Below, in pieces: positions 58,866-64,000 of a DNA stretch of 64,000 bases. The notes below the pieces were generated by a model, which was not told the origin of the DNA, searched no databases, and saw only the letters and a list, made by a program, of their open reading frames with translations. Each line of letters opens with the position of its first letter. The first letter of the stretch is position 1. The stretch is from positions 1,488,001 to 1,552,000 of the forward strand of contig WFMF01000005.1 in assembly GCA_011033025.1 (NCBI GenBank), in the 5' to 3' direction. Origin of the DNA: Beroe forskalii (Eukaryota; Ctenophora; Nuda; Beroida; Beroidae). The position numbers and the translations under genes are program-made.

Positions 58866-59169
58866 ATGTTTGCAATTTAATCATTCTGTATTTTGTGAAT
58901 TGTTTTTTTTTTATAGAAAATTGATTATATTCTTTCATTATGGTTGTCACTGATTCTCAAGGTATTCAGGGTCCACTTCAATTTTACAAAAAATGTAATC
59001 AGGAGGCCTTACATATTTGAAAATTTAACCATGATGAATGGCCATCAATAAACTTGACATTTCACAATAAGGCCATATAATTTCAACATGTCTCAACGGC
59101 CTGAGGTGATTTACTATCTGTACTAAGTATTGTAATGTATTCAAGTTTGATATCCTTTTATTCATAGCT

Positions 59170-60258
59170 ATGTCAAATGAAAATATGCCCTGCAAAAAGA
59201 AGAAACTTGATGTGCCTTCAGATGATTCATTCTCTTTCACCGACCAAAAGGAAGGAGGAAAATTAAAGTTAGGTGATAGAGAAACCGACCAAAGGACTAT
59301 GAACACTAAGGAAAATAAAATTGAAATCTCACAAGGGATTGAGGAATCTCTGTTTTCTCCTCGTGTTGTTGATCTCCAACTTCTCAGTAACATTCAAAAT
59401 GAGCTTAAGTACCAGCTTTACTCCACCTGGCGACACCTAAACCATGTGGAAACTTATGAGGAGAATGAGACCGTTACACCCCAGAAGGAAAAAAGAATTG
59501 TAGCACATAAATTTCTCAAAGAAAAGGGATTAAAGGATGAGAATAAGTCAATGGTCTGCTGTTTGAAATGTTGCAAACACATTGAGTACAAGGAATTACA
59601 AAGTCACATGATACTTGCTCACAATTTTGAAGGACAAGTCAATAATTGTCATAGTGTACCTGTTCTAGAGATGGATAAAGCCAATCTTCATAGTCGTATT
59701 TCATGTCAAATCATCAAGAAAATTGGAAATGGGGACTACTTTTTATTTTGCAGACTCTGCTTATCTCCCATTGAAGTTACTATGAATAAATCTGTTATCA
59801 ACTGTATTGAAACTCATCAAAAGAATTTAGTTCATCGAAATAAAGTCAAAGAATTTTTTGCTCAGTCTGATGTTAAAGATGGAGGCTTACCTTTGTTCTT
59901 AGAACTGATTCAAGTGAAATATGACCCGAACACAATCAATAAAATCAAAGAAAGTGATAAATTTATTGTGTATCATCCTCATGAGTTTATCCTGAGTTGT
60001 TGCTGTAGATCTGTAGAATGTAGGTATTGTGACACATCCCCTTACATATTTTCAAATACAATACCTCCCCATACAAAAATGTTAGATTGCCTAGTATGTA
60101 ATCGCCCCTTTAAAACGAGTATTGGTCACCATCAAGCTGACATAGTGAAACATGCATCCTCAAAAGAACATTTCCTAAAACATCGCGGACTTTTAGTTAA
60201 AGATGGCTTTGTTCCACCTGATATTGAACTGTTTTTCGCTTCAAAAAGTCAAAGATGA
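59170..60258 (+). CDS. Single-exon zinc-finger-like protein, family not recognised
   Basis: The 362-residue ORF begins MSNENMPCKKKKLD with a possible nuclear localisation signal. Three Cys/His clusters follow: CCLKCCKHIEYKELQSHMIL with AH after it (C2H2 spacing, about residues 130-150), FCRLCLSPI...THQKNLVHRNK (about 194-226) and LDCLVCNRPF...VKHASSKEHF (about 307-336). The last two have C-x2-C...H-x5-H spacing like U1-type or BED-type fingers, which often occur in RNA-binding or transposase-derived proteins. A CCCRSVECRYC motif sits near residue 280. TTCATAG three bases before the ATG could be a 5' UTR acceptor. No transposase core is seen. A nucleic-acid-binding role is inference. Confidence 0.75.
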   Translation: MSNENMPCKKKKLDVPSDDSFSFTDQKEGGKLKLGDRETDQRTMNTKENKIEISQGIEESLFSPRVVDLQLLSNIQNELKYQLYSTWRHLNHVETYEENETVTPQKEKRIVAHKFLKEKGLKDENKSMVCCLKCCKHIEYKELQSHMILAHNFEGQVNNCHSVPVLEMDKANLHSRISCQIIKKIGNGDYFLFCRLCLSPIEVTMNKSVINCIETHQKNLVHRNKVKEFFAQSDVKDGGLPLFLELIQVKYDPNTINKIKESDKFIVYHPHEFILSCCCRSVECRYCDTSPYIFSNTIPPHTKMLDCLVCNRPFKTSIGHHQADIVKHASSKEHFLKHRGLLVKDGFVPPDIELFFASKSQR

Positions 60259-60394
60259 AATTTTCTAACTTTCTAAGCATACATATTAGACCATTTCGAG
60301 CGTACTTTTAGGCGTGCAATAAGCTGTATCAATACATGACATATCAACTGTTGTCAATGCAATGGAATAATTTGGTTTTTGCTGAGCTTACAGG

Positions 60395-60735
60395 GGAGGG
60401 GTGCCACTGTCCCAATTGTCCCTAACTCAAAGAAAAGTGGATTGGGACAGGGACAAATGGGACATTTGGGACAAATGAGACATTTGGGACAATTGGGACA
60501 GAGAAAATGGGACAATTTGAACTCAAAAAGTGACTTGCAACTGGTAAAATGGGACAAATGGGACAATTGGGACACATGAAACAGAGAAAAATGGATCTCG
60601 AAAAATGAATTGGGACAAATGTGATATTTGGGACAATTGGGACATTTGGGACAAATGTGAAATTTGGTACAAATTTGTGAAATTTGGTACAAATGTGACA
60701 TTTTGGACAAATGTGACATTTGGGAGGAATATGAC
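60395..60735. repeat. GGGACAAAT decamer-like array with palindromic core
   Basis: Many copies of GGGACAAATG, GGGACATTTG and GGGACAATTG. The left start is CTGTCCCAATTGTCCCTAAC, then TCAAAGAAAAGTGGATTGGG, which marks a switch from TGTCCC to GGGACA polarity. ORFs rich in W-D-K or S-H-L-S over this are artefacts. Confidence 0.9.
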
Positions 60736-60944
60736 GTTAAAGACTGAGAGAAATGGCCAATGGGACTCAAATGGTTGTGTTTGTGAGCAGCATTTTAGCA
60801 TTATTTTCCTCACAACATCCGACAACATATGATATGAGAAAGATGGCAGTTCCAATGCAACAACAGCTGCTTCAATGTTAAAATATCAGTTGAACTGACC
60901 TACTTACTTACTTACCTAGTATAGTAGAGTAGAAGTATGCTTTA

Positions 60945-61181
60945 GGTAAATTGAGCTATCCGTTTAGTCGTGTTATATCACGCCAGTATTGCACCAGTAT
61001 CAGGCCTACGCGCCAGTATCGGCATGACGCTAGTAGCATGCGTTAGTATCAGATCATAGACTGGCGTGTTACTGGTGTCCTGGCTTTAAGCTTGATTGGC
61101 GCAATACTGGCGTGCTACTGGCGCAATACTGGTACCTGCCACTGGCGTGCTACTGGGCCTAAACAGATCGCTCAATTTACC
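60945..61181. mobile_element. MITE with 11-12-bp inverted ends and near-perfect 8-bp target duplication
   Basis: GGTAAATTGAGC...GCTCAATTTACC; flanks ATGCTTTA (60,937-60,944) and ATGGTTTA (61,182-61,189) differ at one base. The interior is packed with CGCCAGTATTG/CAATACTGGCG words in both orientations, giving many hairpins. Confidence 0.85.
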
Positions 61182-61264
61182 ATGGTTTAGTAGCATAGAT
61201 ATAAATTTCTGACAGAAATAGTCAGAAATTATTTGAATGATAAAACAGGGACAAATTTGAAAAT

Positions 61265-61392
61265 CACTTATTTTTTCCACTTTTCATTTGTCCCATTTGT
61301 CCCAATTGTCCCAATTGTCCCAAATGTCTCAAATGACAGTCCCTAACTCAAAAAAAAGTAAATTGGGACAGGGACATTTGGGACAGTGACAT
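61265..61392. repeat. Second GGGACA/TGTCCC array with the same palindromic core
   Basis: TGTCCCATTTGTCCCAATTG precedes GTCCCTAACTCAAAAAAAAG and then ATTGGGACAGGGAC. The core is the direct counterpart of 60,410-60,452, but here the array extends mainly to the left. Confidence 0.85.
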
Positions 61393-61801
61393 TCCTTACA
61401 ATAATTAATGTTTATAGTTTTATATCATTCCAGTATCAAATTCGATATTTATTCGATCAAAAGTCCCTATTGATAAAATTCCACCCATTAAATAATACAT
61501 TGTGGGCTGATTGACTGATTTTTAAAACGCCTCCACCTCAATTATTATGTTAGCATGGTTATTAAAATCTTAAAATAGGTAGTCGTATCTGTTACAAGTG
61601 TTATTTTTCCCTCCTAGATAAACATTTAACTATGTCTCGCCGTGTAAAAAATTTTCTAATTATTATTTTTTATTTAAAATTATTTACAATTTATTTTTGT
61701 TTGCATTCAAAGTAGTGTAATCATATGAAAAACACACAATCTCTACCCTTCGGTGATATCACGTATATTATGTGTCAAACGAATCCCTTAGTGATGTTCC
61801 G
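61393..61801. other. No gene seen
   Basis: AT-rich DNA between the repeat and the last gene. Confidence 0.4.
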
Positions 61802-61953
61802 ATGGTAAATGTTCAGGTAGCTTCAAATCATATTAACAATTATGTTGAGGATTATACCTGGTTATCATGTAGAAGTCATGGAGTCACTTTTTCTGATGCT
61901 GTTATGCAGAGAGGACAATTCTTCCACCAAGAACTTGAAAAGATGAAAACGAG
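61802..61953 (+). CDS. Candidate 5' exon before the Cys-rich domain gene
   Basis: An open stretch (MVNVQVASNHINNYVEDYTW, then FHQELEKMKTR) ends at a good donor, ACGAG|GTATGT, in phase 2. Joined to the acceptor at about 62,060 (GATTTCAG|TAACC) it stays open for another 27 codons, then stops; joined to CTTCAG|GTGAAC at 62,165 it stops at once. So its link with the ORF below is unclear and it may be a separate short transcript or a UTR exon. Confidence 0.3.
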
Positions 61954-62176
61954 GTATGTTAATTGATTTTAATTGACTACATTATATTCAATAAGGGTTA
62001 TATTCCAATTAAGAATTTTGGTCGTCAAATTCTTGTATTTTTTTCCAAAATTTGATTTCAGTAACCTTGATAAGTCTTTTATCAAAGCACCAAGATTAAA
62101 GTGCTCCTGCCTCCTTGGCTATGATATCCTCTATTCGTTATCATAATATGTCTCATAACTTCAGGTGAACACTTTG

Positions 62177-63640
62177 ATGTCAAATGAGAGTTATCAGAAA
62201 AAGGAAGCATCACAGAGAAAGGGGACTATAAGAACACCAGCTCACCACCCATTGCTTCCCCCTTGCTCCTGCAAAAAGGTGTGTTCCAGCCGAGTGTCTG
62301 AGTCCGAGAGGGAGAAGATACACACTGCGTTCTGGAAGCTAGCCCCTTACAACAGACATGTCTGGATCTTCAAGAGGATAAAACTCACTGAGAATACAAA
62401 ACGTAAGAAAAACCCTGCATCCGGAAGAAATAGAAGGTCAGTCAGGGAATACTATCTGGAAATTGATCAATACAACAATTCAGACCCTGAAAAGGCAGTT
62501 TTGGTAAACGTGTGCCAGAAGTTTTTCCTCTCCACGATTGGCTATGCGAAAGACCACGTGATCTCGTTTGTGCTGGATAAGTTCCAGCTGAGCATTGAGT
62601 TAGAGCCCAGTAAGAGTGACTCCAGCTCTCTGGACCGGAAGCTAGTGAACCACCCTCTACTGCCAGCGTGCTGCTGCCGGCGCCGGTGTGGCGACAAGAT
62701 CAGCGAGGAGCACCGGGAGATGTACCGGGTGTGTTACTGGAGTCTGGGTGTGGGGGAGAGGAGGAAGTGGCTTTCAGCATCCGTCCAGAACACCCCTCCC
62801 AAGCGCAGGACAAGGGGCAGTACTAGCCGTCGCAGGACCTGCTCCAGGTCCTACTTCTTCAGAGATGCTCGGGGACAGAACATCGGCGTGTGTCAGAAGT
62901 TCTTCCTGTCCACACTGGGGTACACCAGTGACAAAGTGATCCTCAACGCTTTGGGGACAGAAAATTACGATGCACAAACTGCTCGAGAACAGTCAACTGG
63001 TCTAGTGTCCCTGGACTTCATTCAACTCATAAAGAGGCATCATGTTGAGAATGGGAATTTTATTGGTTCTATGAGACAGTTGTACAGTGATTTCATCAGT
63101 AAGAATACTGAGTGTCAATCAAAACCATCTTTTGAGTATTTCCAAGCGGTGATTAATGTTTTGAACTCTGATAAAGTTGCTGAAAATGCACTGCCAGTGT
63201 CAAATGACGACGATCTTTTATTAAACGCTGATAAAGTAGCTAAACATGAAATGTCCGTTTCGAATGACGACGATTCCACCCAACCTTCGGCAGATGAAGT
63301 TCCCGAGTCCTCCAAGCATTACACAGATGAAGGTATTGTCCCTGTGAGTTTCAGAGAACAGATGGACAGTAGTTACATTGAGCCACTCTGTCCGTTAGGT
63401 GTTTCTGCGTTTTATGAAGTCCCTCACACGGTCACAATGTCTGATGATACCCACAGCTGTGAAGAATATCATATTCTGCCAAACTCATTGGTCCAATCAG
63501 ATCAGCGCAGTTCAATCAGCAACCAATCAGAACAGCGTAAGCTAGTTAAAAACCAATCAGAAAAGTACCTGCCACTCATCAAACCAGTTGCTCAGAAAAC
63601 TGATCCCGCTGTTACTCCTGATAACCTGCTCATTCTCTAG
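62177..63640 (+). CDS. Protein with two tandem Cys-rich transposase-associated domains, no catalytic domain
   Basis: The 487-residue ORF from ATG (ACTTTGATGTCAAATG) carries a domain twice: about 24-132 (HPLLPPCSCKKVC, EREKIHTAFWKLAPYNRHVW, VCQKFFLSTIGY) and 159-258 (HPLLPACCCRRRC, HREMYRVCYWSLGVGERRKW, VCQKFFLSTLGY). This C-rich/W-L/VCxxFFLxTLG module is, from memory, common in uncharacterised, transposase-like proteins of insects, cnidarians and others, where a DDE-type region follows. Here residues about 275-330 (LIKRHHVENGNF, MRQLYSDFI) resemble the start of that region, then low-complexity sequence with a DKVA...SNDDD repeat runs to the end. I infer a domesticated or truncated transposase relative. 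The second domain is much more GC-rich than the first. Confidence 0.7.
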   Translation: MSNESYQKKEASQRKGTIRTPAHHPLLPPCSCKKVCSSRVSESEREKIHTAFWKLAPYNRHVWIFKRIKLTENTKRKKNPASGRNRRSVREYYLEIDQYNNSDPEKAVLVNVCQKFFLSTIGYAKDHVISFVLDKFQLSIELEPSKSDSSSLDRKLVNHPLLPACCCRRRCGDKISEEHREMYRVCYWSLGVGERRKWLSASVQNTPPKRRTRGSTSRRRTCSRSYFFRDARGQNIGVCQKFFLSTLGYTSDKVILNALGTENYDAQTAREQSTGLVSLDFIQLIKRHHVENGNFIGSMRQLYSDFISKNTECQSKPSFEYFQAVINVLNSDKVAENALPVSNDDDLLLNADKVAKHEMSVSNDDDSTQPSADEVPESSKHYTDEGIVPVSFREQMDSSYIEPLCPLGVSAFYEVPHTVTMSDDTHSCEEYHILPNSLVQSDQRSSISNQSEQRKLVKNQSEKYLPLIKPVAQKTDPAVTPDNLLIL

Positions 63641-64000
63641 TTGATAAGTTGTTAAATCATTGGTAATTAGTTCTTAAACCTTTAAACTTGTTTTAAAAAG
63701 CTTGATTTTTGTAGCTATAGTAACTATTTAAGGAAATATTCATTGTCATCCGATCACATCACATTGCTTCATTGATATCTAAACATTTAAATCATGAATT
63801 ATCAATTTTAAATAACTAGTTTGATTAAGTAAAACAACAATTATGAGTTTTCCTTTTTTTGTCTTTTTTACGCATTTGTAATTCAAATTTACATGATACG
63901 TTTGTGAATTAAATTTAATCTGTTACATGACACAGTTCCTTTTTCAATTTTATATCTTGCATGCAATGTTGCAATAATAACTGTCCACTGCTGATTTCTT
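63641..64000. other. 3' flank, no further gene seen
   Basis: AT-rich DNA, probably 3' UTR and downstream sequence of the last gene. No clear AATAAA. Confidence 0.4.

Noticed and set aside
60354-60855. Cys/Pro-rich and Ser/His/Leu-rich ORFs on the minus strand
   Set aside because: Readings of the GGGACAAAT array in different frames, with no conserved features.

Overview
This is nuclear DNA from an animal, read from spliced genes with GT-AG introns, conserved metazoan protein families, AT-rich non-coding DNA, many tandem repeats and a varied set of decayed or non-autonomous transposons. Nothing bacterial is present: no operons, no CRISPR. I cannot name the species; the mix of Penelope, LINE, hAT-like MITE and Helitron remains fits a marine or other non-vertebrate animal, which is inference.

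Layout. 1-10.4 kb: a LINE fragment, a Penelope-like fragment, then mostly gene-free DNA with minisatellites. 10.85-11.5 kb: an intronless OSTF1-like gene (SH3 plus ankyrin repeats), directly preceded by a minisatellite that carries an hAT-like MITE. 11.5-36 kb: a gene desert holding a tandem pair of 1.3-kb repeats (16.6-19.3 kb), a 4.5-kb foldback element with 1.3-kb inverted arms (20.5-24.9 kb), a 5'-truncated LINE (25.0-26.2 kb) and several minisatellites. 36.3-37.0 kb: a two-domain helix-turn-helix (CENP-B/psq-like) ORF. 39.2-48.9 kb: a casein kinase II alpha subunit locus. Its first exons are well conserved, but it has a non-canonical junction inside the catalytic loop, a GC donor, and a decayed 3' end. 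Its 5-kb intron holds a second tandem pair of the 1.3-kb repeats and two unusual minisatellites. 50.0-51.3 kb: a dense nest of GC-rich palindromic MITEs, several with perfect 8-bp target duplications. 51.9-56.9 kb: Helitron-like ends and further MITEs. 56.9-58.4 kb: a complete four-exon PCMT1 gene. 59.2-60.3 kb: a single-exon zinc-finger-like protein. 61.8-63.6 kb: a protein with two copies of a Cys-rich domain known from transposase-related proteins, without a catalytic domain.

The host genes are unrelated housekeeping or regulatory genes (signalling adaptor, kinase, protein repair enzyme) and do not form a pathway. The most interesting points are the casein kinase locus (possible intron created by a short duplication, possible alternative or fused first exons, decaying 3' end), the duplicated 1.3-kb dimer repeats at two sites 27 kb apart, and the family of nested-palindrome mini-MITEs.
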